Assembly: GCF_002154695.1 (NCBI RefSeq)
Contig: NZ_MTAV01000027.1
Coordinates: forward strand, 1 to 64,000
Direction: 5' to 3'
Length of the DNA: 64,000 nucleotides
Origin: Nostoc sp. T09
Lineage (GTDB): Bacteria > Cyanobacteriota > Cyanobacteriia > Cyanobacteriales > Nostocaceae
This document shows, in pieces, positions 55,601-63,226 of this stretch. Each line of letters opens with the position of its first letter. The first letter of the stretch is position 1. A program made the translations under genes and the position numbers. The notes beneath the pieces are model-generated. The model was not told the DNA's origin and made no database searches. It worked only from the letters and a program-made list of their open reading frames with translations.

Positions 55601-55955
55601 GGAGCGTCTAGAGATTATTGACAATTTTGTTGCCGCTAATAATTGGCAAAACATTTGCTATCAAGTGCGTGATACGTCTAAGCAATTACTTACCGAACGT
55701 CTTGATTTTATTGAATTATGCGGACATTATGCTCAAGTTGCCGAGCAAAAATTAGCGCAGAGAGTAGAACAATTACGTTTACGCTTGAAGCGAGAAACTG
55801 GGAATAATACTCTAGCTGAAGAACTGAAAATAGAAACTGCTTTAAGTGCAGCCATTCTCAACGGAATTCGTCAACCGGAGATTCAACTTGATTCTGTTGG
55901 TTTCATTGTTGTATCTGGGCACCCTTTGTCTGGGAATTTCTCCAGTAGTTTTTAA
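52635..55955 (+). CDS. SNF2-family helicase, DpdE-like
   Basis: An 1106-residue ATPase of the SNF2/RapA type. Motif I is DEGGLGKT near residues 181-188, motif II is DEAR near residue 259, and the C-terminal lobe has QRIGRIDRIGRS near residue 668. The N-terminal 170 residues (NALGIGKVVDMTHGD, YLHDRRLALRKCLVKQRAVS) and overall length recall DpdE, the helicase of the 7-deazaguanine DNA modification system. Two motif residues differ from the usual DEVGLGKT and DEAH, which may mean weaker ATPase activity. None of the other dpd genes lies nearby. DISARM or other SNF2 defence helicases are alternatives. The C-terminal 380 residues have no recognised domain. Confidence 0.75.
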   Translation: MIKLGSLVKSSNNALGIGKVVDMTHGDILVEYFCSPGQRLQKSLPLNSLSQVKLQHQTRCYIKLKNQDKWIIGRIFAWDEDIEKYQIDLPDKKTVIITEQEIYVRCNLAIKDPIETLAIKGHETPYLHDRRLALRKCLVKQRAVSRGMTGLISANINLYPHQVEVVRRVLEDVTQRYLLADEGGLGKTIEAGVILRQYLLDEPKKGAVVLVPGNLLPQWRNELEKKFYISNFPKRVVVLAFDDVHKINPKANIGLLIIDEARQIAAMANSQETAVRQRFETYKHLAHRSERLLLLSGSPVLSHEQDFLVMLHLLEPKTYKLDNLADFHAQTQSLQLLGRVILSLRKDTNPSNIKSNLEQLQNLLPEDKYLLNLIEACQNCLQTNSSEQDTIIQAICTHISDTYRLHRRVLCNRRTGVKDVIFNRQIIPKEEYDLDERSFDIHELIEKWRTVAPKQEDYRRIFLLLFLAAGTWLGILEQVIAARLSGIRHPELIKEFGNDDVNILAQTPKFTGEEEILASLRQIIAQPSEDGDRIELLKIILLYRLSEILGLQSFRSNINQLSERIKQRIQRPIPGDSWPKIVIFTGFKQSCLEIARCLSMTFGAASVATHQSEQSLAQVEKNLNQFQSNPNCFILVCDSSGEQGHNFQFIDWMINFDIPWAPNQLEQRIGRIDRIGRSTDVNFTVLVGADLEDSLHSAWYHLLKDGLIIFNQSIASFQFYISRKLPELETTLFQSGASGLLQATATIQQEISQEEIKLSEENALDEINPQEHGSTYFQELDDYDSQHLEIKRAMEGWITQALHFKSVYSPELQDVNSYQATKQTLISVDEFKTHFANSNIDQFGTYNRRVANQNSGVKLLRIGEALVDSLLKYVEWDDRGQAFAIWRQDASWDTPKGKEWFGFQCNYLVQGNLKGAEKILADSQLDSFQYNIWKRRVDALFPPVIKTIFIDARSEVLCDVQDELLLNILQRPYSKDKNSKGAQDYNLAKERLEIIDNFVAANNWQNICYQVRDTSKQLLTERLDFIELCGHYAQVAEQKLAQRVEQLRLRLKRETGNNTLAEELKIETALSAAILNGIRQPEIQLDSVGFIVVSGHPLSGNFSSSF

Positions 55956-56427
55956 TGTTCTTTCATCAGCCTTGGAAAGCGAATTTTGCTTCAAGGTAAG
56001 CACACCAATCAAACTGTAGCTCTAGTAGCCCAAATCAGCCATACTCTCGATATTCTTGAGAGTGTCGCTGGTTTGGGTAAGCACAGTTTTTTTGAGAGCT
56101 TCAGCTGAAAGTCGGCTCAAATGCAGGAGAGAGTCTAGTCAGATGTTAATTTACATTAATTAAAAACATATCAACACCTAGAAAAATTCCGCCAATATTT
56201 TTGCTTTCACGAACTTAGCTTATTTACCTGGGATCAATCATTCAATTAGCTCATTATTCAGCATTTTTCTTTATATTTCTTTACAAAAAGTATTTTTACT
56301 TATATCTTCATCTGGTATAGTTCTATTCCTTTGGTAGAAGCCAAGCTAATCAAAATATTTTTATACTACTAACCAAGCAAACTTTTTGGGAACACACAAA
56401 GCGAAAGTTTGCCTGTGGTAATCAATT
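55956..56427. other. Intergenic region after the helicase
   Basis: About 470 bases, AT-rich. ACTCTC and GAGAGT (56042-56065) form a short stem that could be the helicase transcript end, but no good T-run follows. No gene was recognised. Confidence 0.35.
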
Positions 56428-56640
56428 ATGCAATTTCAAATTGAATGTAATAGCTTGGATCTTAACCAAATCTGCCTAATATGTAAGCAGCAGTTAAGGA
56501 TGAGAGACGCAAGATTAATTATATCGAGCGATCGCGGTGATAGCTATGGAGATGTTTGTTATAACTGTATAGTTAGAGGTTCTACCTGGCTGAATAGCCA
56601 ACTTCAAAAACTAGATAACAGAAGCAGCGTTTTAACATAG
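56428..56640 (+). CDS. Small zinc-ribbon-like protein
   Basis: A 70-residue protein with two Cys-x-x-Cys pairs, CLICK (residues 16-20) and CYNC (residues 48-51), separated by about 28 residues. This spacing fits a small zinc ribbon. The segment between them is basic (RMRDARLIISSDRGDSYG). No known family is recognised. It may bind nucleic acid or a protein partner. It is single, between the helicase and the glycosidase. Confidence 0.6.
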   Translation: MQFQIECNSLDLNQICLICKQQLRMRDARLIISSDRGDSYGDVCYNCIVRGSTWLNSQLQKLDNRSSVLT

Positions 56641-56812
56641 GAAAAGTAAGATTTAAGGTAATAATATTTCTCAAAATACATATTCGTATTTGATTAGAAT
56701 CAATTTTGATTGTTTAATTGAAAAAAAATAAATAATGTCTTTCAAGAAATCTTGATTTTATTAATGTATAACATTTTAAATTTAATGTAATGCCAATAAA
56801 AAAGAGGGTTTA
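56641..56812. other. AT-rich spacer upstream of the glycosidase
   Basis: Very AT-rich leader with a GAGGG ribosome binding site just before the ATG at 56813. Nothing else was recognised. Confidence 0.3.
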
Positions 56813-58675
56813 ATGAAGTTATTAGATATTAATAATAGTGGAGTTGCGTTATCAGTTAAGAACAATGGCGAGAATGCTTTTGACTGGGAAGAAATAACAC
56901 ATCCACGTCCACAGTTACAGCGATCGCCTTGGCAAAGCCTAAATGGTTTGTGGAAGTTTGCATTTGATGACGAAGGAAAATGCGTTCAACCCAGCGATCT
57001 CAAGCAATGGACTCATCAGATAGAAGTTCCGTTTGCTCCTGAATCAAATAAAAGTGGGATAGGTGACACAAATTTTCACCCGAACTGTTGGTACGAGCGG
57101 GAATTTGCCACACCAGAAGGAGATGGTAGATTGCTGTTACACTTCGGTGCGGTGGACTACCGCGCTCGTGTTTGGGTTAACGATCAATATATAGCTGAAC
57201 ATGAAGGCGGACACACCAATTTCTCGCTCGATATTACCCACGTCTTGAATGACAGTGGCACCACAAAAGTAACAGTGTGGGCGCAAGATGATCCACAAGA
57301 CCTCGCCAAACCTCGCGGTAAGCAAGATTGGCAATTGAAACCGCACAGTATTTGGTATCCTCGCACTAGCGGCATTTGGCAAACAGTCTGGGTTGAGTGG
57401 GTGGGTAAGACTTATCTAGGCCATCTGTGCTGGAATTCCGACTTTGAGCGATGGGAAGTTGGTTTTGAAGCGGCGCTGGCGGGTGAAGTACCTGCTTCTG
57501 GCGTACAAATCAAGATGAAATTGAGCATTGGCAATAAAGTGTTGGCAAATGATACCTTCGAATTATTGAACGGGGAAATTAACCGCCGTATAGCCCTTGC
57601 AGATCCTGGGATTGACGACTTCCGTAATGAATTATTGTGGAGTCCAGAAAAGCCAACGTTAATTGATGCGGAAATTCAATTGTGGAGCAACGATCGCCTA
57701 CTGGATGAAGTAAAATCTTACACCGCAATGCGAACTGTGAGCGTACAGCGCGATCGCTTTATGCTCAATGGTCGCCCTTACTATTTACGCCTCGTTCTCG
57801 ATCAAGGCTACTGGCCAGATACGCTAATGACTCCACCCAGCGATCGGGCGTTGCGACGTGATGTAGAACTCATTAAAGCAATGGGTTTCAACGGAGTACG
57901 CAAACACCAAAAAATTGAAGACCCCCGCTTTTTATATTGGGCAGATGTTTTAGGGTTATTGGTATGGGAGGAAATGCCCAGCGCTTATCGTTTTACCCGC
58001 AAAGCAGTAGACCGCATGACGCGGGAGTGGAATGAAGTCATCAAGCGAGATTCCAGCCATCCATGTATTGTTGCTTGGGTGCCTTTTAATGAATCTTGGG
58101 GAGTGCCGAATTTAGTCGAGACAGCAGCTCACCGCAACTATGTTTTAGCAATGTATCACTTAACGAAAACCCTCGACCCAACTCGTCCAGTGATTGGTAA
58201 CGATGGCTGGGAAAGTACGGATACAGACATTCTGGCAATTCATGACTATGACACCAAGCCGCAGCAATTAGTTCGTCGTTATGGGCCAGAGATGAAGGTA
58301 TCGGATATGCTCAATCATAAGCGCCCCGGAGGACGTATCCTTACACTCGACAACTATCCACATCAAGGGCAACCAGTTATGCTATCAGAGTTTGGTGGTA
58401 TTGCTTATGCCCCTGATGACGAGCCAGATGCAGCTCAAGTTTGGGGATATGAACGCTGCTGGAGTGTGTCCGAGTTAGAAATGAAATACACTGCCCTACT
58501 CGAAACCGTTAATAGTATTGAACTGTTCAGTGGATTCTGTTACACACAATTTACTGATACTTTCCAAGAAGCTAACGGTTTGTTGTACAGCGATCGCACG
58601 CCAAAATTCCCCCTTGAGGCAATCCGGGCTGCAACTCTTTCAGGTGAGGGATTCTGCACTCCCAGTAGGTGTTAA
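56813..58675 (+). CDS. Glycoside hydrolase family 2 protein
   Basis: A 620-residue enzyme of the GH2 clan (beta-galactosidase, beta-glucuronidase, beta-mannosidase). The sugar-binding domain (PWQSLNGLWKFAFDDEGK), immunoglobulin-like domain and TIM barrel follow in order. The acid/base Glu lies in WVPFNESWGVPN and the nucleophile Glu in PVMLSEFGGIAYAP. HPRPQLQRSPWQSLNG at the start is like many 600-residue GH2 proteins of unknown specificity. No signal peptide is visible, so it is probably cytoplasmic. No transporter or sugar genes adjoin it. Confidence 0.9.
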   Translation: MKLLDINNSGVALSVKNNGENAFDWEEITHPRPQLQRSPWQSLNGLWKFAFDDEGKCVQPSDLKQWTHQIEVPFAPESNKSGIGDTNFHPNCWYEREFATPEGDGRLLLHFGAVDYRARVWVNDQYIAEHEGGHTNFSLDITHVLNDSGTTKVTVWAQDDPQDLAKPRGKQDWQLKPHSIWYPRTSGIWQTVWVEWVGKTYLGHLCWNSDFERWEVGFEAALAGEVPASGVQIKMKLSIGNKVLANDTFELLNGEINRRIALADPGIDDFRNELLWSPEKPTLIDAEIQLWSNDRLLDEVKSYTAMRTVSVQRDRFMLNGRPYYLRLVLDQGYWPDTLMTPPSDRALRRDVELIKAMGFNGVRKHQKIEDPRFLYWADVLGLLVWEEMPSAYRFTRKAVDRMTREWNEVIKRDSSHPCIVAWVPFNESWGVPNLVETAAHRNYVLAMYHLTKTLDPTRPVIGNDGWESTDTDILAIHDYDTKPQQLVRRYGPEMKVSDMLNHKRPGGRILTLDNYPHQGQPVMLSEFGGIAYAPDDEPDAAQVWGYERCWSVSELEMKYTALLETVNSIELFSGFCYTQFTDTFQEANGLLYSDRTPKFPLEAIRAATLSGEGFCTPSRC

Positions 58676-59017
58676 AGTTGCGAACTCGCAGTTCCCTCTG
58701 GCTATTTGCAAGCGGTGCCGGAGGAGACAAATACTAAATGTATTCACTGTGTCACAATGGCTAGTGGTTCATCGCATTAATTTTGCTGGGTTACAAGATC
58801 CCCGACTTCTTCAAGAAGTCGGGGATCTGACCTCTCGCAACTCGTCATAACTTTTGCGATCAACCACTAGAGTGAATCCCCAGCTTAATCACACACATAA
58901 TGACATGATGTTAACTGATGATATTTTCTGGCTTTGTATAAACCTGATAATTATCGGGATTTGCATAGTGACAATCTCCCTAAGATAAATTCTTACAAGG
59001 ATAGTGAATCCCCACAT
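58676..59017. other. Spacer before the phage-like gene block
   Basis: The spacer contains a perfect 33-base palindrome and otherwise no gene. It separates the plus-strand glycosidase from the minus-strand phage-like block, so the boundary of any inserted element may lie here. No att-type direct repeat was found by eye. Confidence 0.4.
58796..58828. repeat. Perfect 33-base palindrome
   Basis: AGATCCCCGACTTCTT, a central C, and AAGAAGTCGGGGATCT form a perfect hairpin. This is a known style of dispersed cyanobacterial repeat. It follows the glycosidase stop by 120 bases and could also end its transcript, but there is no T-run. Confidence 0.75.
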
Positions 59018-59218
59018 TTAAATAACTCGGTTTGTGTTCTCGTCTAGATGTTTCTCAATGCGAGTCACTCGATAAACAATAATCTCTAGCTGTCCAGACA
59101 TCCTCTCACGGTGCATAGCAGCCTCAGCCGCGTCTCGTTTCATGTCACCTGTGGCTTTTAATAAAAAAGTTAGGGCAGCTAGTACTAAGCCACCTGCTGC
59201 AATATCAACACCAATCAT
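59018..59218 (-). CDS. Small membrane-anchored coiled-coil protein (holin-like?)
   Basis: A 66-residue protein with an N-terminal hydrophobic helix (VDIAAGGLVLAALTFLL), then a basic and acidic helix (RERMSGQLEIIVYRVTRIEK) likely to form a coiled coil. It ends the phage-like block and overlaps the preceding gene by four bases (ATGA). Small TM-plus-coil proteins at the end of tail modules are often holin or spanin components, but that role is only a guess. Confidence 0.5.
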   Translation of the reverse strand: MIGVDIAAGGLVLAALTFLLKATGDMKRDAAEAAMHRERMSGQLEIIVYRVTRIEKHLDENTNRVI

Positions 59219-59589
59219 TCTCCCCTCACAATCATTTTGAAGTCATCGCCAAAGTAAAAAGGCATATTGTTCGATGTGGAAATTTGATTCCATTCCTCAC
59301 CGTCAACAGAAGTTAAAATTCCAGATGGAACAGCATCAACGACGTTATCCCAAATAAATTTAAATGTTTCTAGGTCTGCTTGAGTAATTTCGGGTTTTAA
59401 TTCCAACCTGACAGCCGCAATTTCTAACCTAGTTTTCCATTGTTGATTGACAGTATTTGCGATGAGTCGACTATAGCTATCAGCCAACATCATCTGAGTA
59501 TTAAATTGTGAAATATTAGGAAGTGGGATTGATTCAACTTCTGTAACTTCTACTAATTGCCCATTGTGATAAGTTTCTAGGATTTCCAT
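59215..59589 (-). CDS. Hypothetical protein in the phage-like block
   Basis: A 124-residue acidic protein (YHNGQLVEVTEVESIPLPNI, LELKPEITQADLETFKFIWD). It overlaps the next gene by four bases and abuts the previous one, so it is translationally coupled. The start MEILETYHNGQLVEV is like short phage tail-associated proteins. No known family is recognised. Confidence 0.55.
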   Translation of the reverse strand: MEILETYHNGQLVEVTEVESIPLPNISQFNTQMMLADSYSRLIANTVNQQWKTRLEIAAVRLELKPEITQADLETFKFIWDNVVDAVPSGILTSVDGEEWNQISTSNNMPFYFGDDFKMIVRGE

Positions 59590-60165
59590 TTAAGCAACTC
59601 TAAATTTAAAAAATGGCGCAGTTGACCTAGCAGCTAGGTTGCTTACTGGCGCTGTGGTTGGTAATGGTCCATACGTCACACTAGATTGCATATAGCAGTA
59701 TGCAGCAGGGCTTAAATAAGTCGATGGAAATCCTAAAAAATGTTCCATTCCCATCATCGTCGCAGCCGCTAAAATGTTCGGAGAAACACTGCAATTACTA
59801 GCAATCCAATACCAACCGATACCCAAAAAAGTGCTAATTATGGCTTCTTTTGTTGCTGGTGAACTTGTGTCTATTTCGCCAGCATCTACCAATAAGCTAC
59901 TAGGTAATCCATTGAGATTATTGTATATACCCAATCTAGTTAAACTACTAGTTACAGCACTTTGAACTCTTAACCAAAGTCTGTCTATAGTAATATTCTT
60001 AGGAATAAACATTGGTACATAAATCAATGAATTAGCAGCCAACCCACTAGTACCGCCAGAGTTAACACTAGAACTCACAAAAGGACTGTAAGCGTAGTAC
60101 TTACCTGAGATAAACCCTGGATGTTGATCAACGTTGACCAAAATATCACTATTGAATAGTGGCAT
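59590..60165 (-). CDS. Hypothetical surface or tail-fibre-like protein
   Basis: A 191-residue protein rich in Ser, Thr, Gly and Pro, with beta-strand character (YYAYSPFVSSSVNSGGTSG, IDRLWLRVQSAVTSSLTRLG). The composition is like a distal tail or receptor-binding protein. It touches both neighbours (overlap of one base upstream). The family is unknown, and the role is inferred from composition and position. Confidence 0.5.
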   Translation of the reverse strand: MPLFNSDILVNVDQHPGFISGKYYAYSPFVSSSVNSGGTSGLAANSLIYVPMFIPKNITIDRLWLRVQSAVTSSLTRLGIYNNLNGLPSSLLVDAGEIDTSSPATKEAIISTFLGIGWYWIASNCSVSPNILAAATMMGMEHFLGFPSTYLSPAAYCYMQSSVTYGPLPTTAPVSNLAARSTAPFFKFRVA

Positions 60166-60485
60166 CAGGTTAGCTCTCTAACTAAAGCATTACCATTAGC
60201 AGCCGACCAAATCCCAGAAATTACCCCAGTGTAGTGAAATGGCACTTCATAATAACCACCCGCTGACAATTTGGCAGTAAATGCCGCAGTTGTTGCAGTT
60301 GCACCAAATTCAAGATAGAGAGTAGCAGTGCTATCATTCCAAATCGTTGCACCTTTGCGGCTGGAGTTGGCTGCTAAGATTGTTCCAGTAGTAGCACTAG
60401 AGGCAACTGTAGTAGGTGTTGAAGTGCTACTAGTGGATTCAACAACCGTCACCGATGCTGGATTATAAAGACCCATTAAATACAC
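60165..60485 (-). CDS. Hypothetical beta-rich protein A of a related pair
   Basis: A 106-residue protein whose central part (SSRKGATIWNDSTATLYLEF, LSAGGYYEVPFHYTG) resembles the neighbour at 60476-60790, where RRYAAFINNSVVDITLILGS and LKPRGSYEIN occupy the same positions. The two appear to be ancient tandem duplicates. The pattern of an 'R-A-a-i-N-s' strand and a 'Gly-x-Tyr-Glu' turn recurs in phage tail or neck proteins, but no family name can be given. Confidence 0.5.
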   Translation of the reverse strand: MYLMGLYNPASVTVVESTSSTSTPTTVASSATTGTILAANSSRKGATIWNDSTATLYLEFGATATTAAFTAKLSAGGYYEVPFHYTGVISGIWSAANGNALVRELT

Positions 60486-60790
60486 TCCACAAAAGTTAAT
60501 TTACAGGGAAAAGCAGACACAGCGCTAACTTTTCCAAGATATAAATTATTAGCGTTGATTTCATAGCTACCGCGAGGTTTTAAAACAATTCCTTTGTTAA
60601 TAGCACCTTTCTCGGTGCTGCCAAGAATTAAAGTAATGTCAACTACGGAATTATTAATAAATGCTGCGTATCTTCTATCAGTATTTTGGTCTAGAACCTC
60701 AGCCTTAGCATTAGCTACTAAGGTTTTTTCATCATTGCTACAGTTATTAAATCTATTGTTAGATTCTGCAACTGAAATATTATTAATCAT
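60476..60790 (-). CDS. Hypothetical beta-rich protein B of a related pair
   Basis: A 104-residue protein that overlaps the following gene by ten bases. It shares with it the NNSVVDITLIL strand and the KPRGSYEIN turn. The first 25 residues (NISVAESNNRFNNCSNDEKT) are Asn-rich and probably flexible. A structural role in the phage-like block is inferred from position and composition. Confidence 0.5.
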   Translation of the reverse strand: MINNISVAESNNRFNNCSNDEKTLVANAKAEVLDQNTDRRYAAFINNSVVDITLILGSTEKGAINKGIVLKPRGSYEINANNLYLGKVSAVSAFPCKLTFVECI

Positions 60791-60806
60791 TGTTTGAAGT
60801 GAATAC

Positions 60807-61172
60807 TTACAATAAAGCTTCTAACTTAAAAGACCAGTCAGCAAAATTTCCTTCAGGCGTGATAGGAAGATAGCGCGAAGCTCTGATAATTGATGGAGTT
60901 CTAATAATTATCCCTTGCGTTCTCAATTCTTCGGGAACAGCAAACACATAAATAGTAGGTTCATCAAGAACGCGAACGTAATATTTAATCGAAGCGCTAT
61001 CATCAGCATATTGAAAACGCAAATAAGCAGCACTTTTAAACTTCCATTTATTCCAATCATCAAGATTGGAAATTGTCGTAGTAATTCTAAAAGTGTCTAC
61101 TGTTACGGTATCAGTGAATAACTGCCAGCTATTGCTAACAGTTAATTCTCCAATCAAATCCCAATTAGCCAC
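60807..61172 (-). CDS. Hypothetical protein in the phage-like block
   Basis: A 121-residue beta-rich protein (TVDTFRITTTISNLDDWNKW, YYVRVLDEPTIYVFAVPEEL). It overlaps the upstream gene by eight bases. No domain is recognised; spacing and strand place it in the same operon. Confidence 0.5.
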   Translation of the reverse strand: MANWDLIGELTVSNSWQLFTDTVTVDTFRITTTISNLDDWNKWKFKSAAYLRFQYADDSASIKYYVRVLDEPTIYVFAVPEELRTQGIIIRTPSIIRASRYLPITPEGNFADWSFKLEALL

Positions 61173-61527
61173 GACTTACGACACGAAGCGCAAAGCCAAC
61201 ACTAGTAATAGTTCCATTACCACCACCAGTAATGGTGTAAGTGTCGCCTTGCAATGCATCAAGAATTGTCGCTAATTTAGCCTGAGTACAAAGCAGTTTT
61301 AAGCTACTAGGTCTACCTGCTGAGGTTTTTGTAATAGCTCGGACCCTACGAAGAATGCCTTTACGTAATAGGTTCTTTACTGCAAATTCTGGTAAATCTT
61401 GTTCAGCATCGGAAGCTACCGCGATTCCTGTTTCTGTGGCGATAGCACCCGCATACAGACCAGCAGGAGCACGAAAAGCATATTTATTTGTGCCAACAGT
61501 GGCGATATATTTGTCTAACTTTGACAT
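61165..61527 (-). CDS. Hypothetical protein, member 1 of a three-gene paralogue set
   Basis: A 120-residue protein related to its neighbour at 61529-61891. Both read DLPEFAVKNLLRKGIL or DLPEYTVKNLLHKGLL near residue 45, and both end TGGxxGxIxS...VSRG. Both are likely globular. They are separated by one base. Their duplication in a phage-like block suggests subunits of a repeated structure. Confidence 0.6.
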   Translation of the reverse strand: MSKLDKYIATVGTNKYAFRAPAGLYAGAIATETGIAVASDAEQDLPEFAVKNLLRKGILRRVRAITKTSAGRPSSLKLLCTQAKLATILDALQGDTYTITGGGNGTITSVGFALRVVSRG

Positions 61528-61528
61528 T

Positions 61529-61891
61529 TCATCCTCTAGAAACTTGTTTGAGTTGCTGATTTAAAGACTTGATTTGACCAGAAGCACCACCAGTAATAGA
61601 AAAGCTTTTACCCAATGCAGTATCTAAAATTGTTGGAAAAACTAATCTATTGCAAAGTAGATCGATTGAGCGTTTTTTGGTATTTACTACAACAATTGCA
61701 GACAGCTTAATTAATAAGCCTTTATGCAACAGGTTTTTGACTGTGTACTCTGGTAAATCTTTTTCGTTATCTGGTGCGGGGTAAATTCCCGTCACTGCAC
61801 TACCGATGCTGTTATAAAGTCCTGCTGTTGAGCGAAAGTAGAATTTATCAAAAGCAGCATCGGAGATAAAATACTTCTGAAGTTTGGGCAT
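61529..61891 (-). CDS. Hypothetical protein, member 2 of a three-gene paralogue set
   Basis: A 120-residue protein aligning along most of its length with the next gene (RSTAGLYNSIGSAVTGIYPA beside RAPAGLYAGAIATETGIAVA). The middle (KLSAIVVVNTKKRSIDLLCN) resembles KVSYIGANSKRKVATLVVAG of the following gene, so three adjacent genes probably share one ancestor. The function is unknown. Confidence 0.6.
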   Translation of the reverse strand: MPKLQKYFISDAAFDKFYFRSTAGLYNSIGSAVTGIYPAPDNEKDLPEYTVKNLLHKGLLIKLSAIVVVNTKKRSIDLLCNRLVFPTILDTALGKSFSITGGASGQIKSLNQQLKQVSRG

Positions 61892-61894
61892 AAA

Positions 61895-62254
61895 TTACCC
61901 AAGTTGAATAGAAGTCGGGTAGTAAGCTGTTTTGATTTTGTAGTTGTTGTAAGTACCACCGATTAAAGTTGCTCTGGCTTGTGCTGCCTTGTCACCAGCT
62001 ACAACCAAAGTTGCTACTTTACGCTTAGAGTTAGCACCAATGTAAGAGACTTTAATTTTGCGGATTAAACCTTCTGCAATTGCTCTACCAACCGTTGTGC
62101 TAGGTACTCCTGCTGGAGGATCGCCCACTAGCTTTACTACTCCAATAGCAGCGCCAAACGAGGAATAAATATCAGGCAGAACTAACAAAACTCGGTTATC
62201 TCCTGAGCCAACCACGTGAGGGACATTCTCAACTCCCGATACTCTTGTGGCCAT
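61895..62254 (-). CDS. Hypothetical protein, member 3 of a three-gene paralogue set
   Basis: I chose Met at 62254 (MATRVSGVENVPHVVGSG); the frame is open to 62317, which would add 21 atypical residues. The protein has 119 residues, Gly- and Val-rich, with ALVGEGLIRK-like and VATLVVAGDKAAQARATLIG segments. It is distantly like the two preceding neighbours and may be the ancestral copy. It probably belongs to the structural part of the phage-like block. Confidence 0.55.
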   Translation of the reverse strand: MATRVSGVENVPHVVGSGDNRVLLVLPDIYSSFGAAIGVVKLVGDPPAGVPSTTVGRAIAEGLIRKIKVSYIGANSKRKVATLVVAGDKAAQARATLIGGTYNNYKIKTAYYPTSIQLG

Positions 62255-62381
62255 AAGTGATTCTTGGTTATTCGGATAAATGTGATTTATCCAGGGATAA
62301 CACGGCTTCAAAGGCATTACTGCACTTGGAAATGTTATACATTTCTCTGTGTTCTGGAATGATTTTCATGTTTGATGCAGT

Positions 62382-63224
62382 TTACGCAAGTAATGCAGTA
62401 TTTCTGTAAGTGGTATCTATCAGAAAAATTGGTGAGATGTTGCTACCGAAGGATACATAAGCATACCTAAACCGTAGGTTAGCCACTGGTCTATATGCAG
62501 ACTCCTTGTACTGTTTACCTAAGACGGTATCCGTTGCAGTGATCACTTGAGTTGTGCTGTCTTTTTCTGGGGTGTTGACGTTGATTTTATTAATGTCAAA
62601 CGGTCGATCAACCACGTTACATAATTTTGTATAAAGCGTAATCGCCTCAGACTTTGAATTTACTAACCACCGTCCACCGCGAGGAAAACCATTAGCTGGG
62701 TCTGTATAGCTTACCGATACCTTTCCAGCAGTGTATACAATTCCCTTGCCACCAGAAACAAACTGCTGTTTTATCTCTGTGGCAATTTCTAATAAATTGG
62801 CTTTGGTAATAGCTGGCAATGATTGACCAGACTTAGAAGCATACCTAGTTAATCTGCATGATTTCTCATGATCCAATCGCTTACCATTAACTGGCACTGC
62901 TTGAGAATCTTGTGAAAAATATAAAAATAATTGTGGATGACCTGCAACAGGTAAATTAGTGTCAATGCTACTACCGTAAAAAATAGATAAATTTTTACGA
63001 CTATAGCCAATAACATCAAAAAACAACGAAGTACGTAAATTCCAAGTCGCTTGATTATCTCCATCAACTAATCGACAAGCTAACTTTAAACTTGAGCGAA
63101 CGTTAGACAAATCACCATTTCCAGCAACATCACTAAAAAACTTATCAACTCGCTTGTTATATTCGAGCATATAAGTATTCTGTAAATGTTCCCAACTATC
63201 AAAGTTACTTGGTAAGTCTGCCAT
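62382..63224 (-). CDS. Hypothetical protein in the phage-like block
   Basis: A 280-residue soluble protein (DSWEHLQNTYMLEYNKRVDK; NLSIFYGSSIDTNLPVAGHP; FPRGGRWLVNSKSEAITLYT). Its end (LRFRYAYVSFGSNISPIFLI) recalls RFQYADDSASIKYY of the protein at 60807-61172. No family is recognised. It lies two bases after the partial gene upstream, consistent with translational coupling. Confidence 0.55.
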   Translation of the reverse strand: MADLPSNFDSWEHLQNTYMLEYNKRVDKFFSDVAGNGDLSNVRSSLKLACRLVDGDNQATWNLRTSLFFDVIGYSRKNLSIFYGSSIDTNLPVAGHPQLFLYFSQDSQAVPVNGKRLDHEKSCRLTRYASKSGQSLPAITKANLLEIATEIKQQFVSGGKGIVYTAGKVSVSYTDPANGFPRGGRWLVNSKSEAITLYTKLCNVVDRPFDINKINVNTPEKDSTTQVITATDTVLGKQYKESAYRPVANLRFRYAYVSFGSNISPIFLIDTTYRNTALLA

Positions 63225-63226
63225 TG

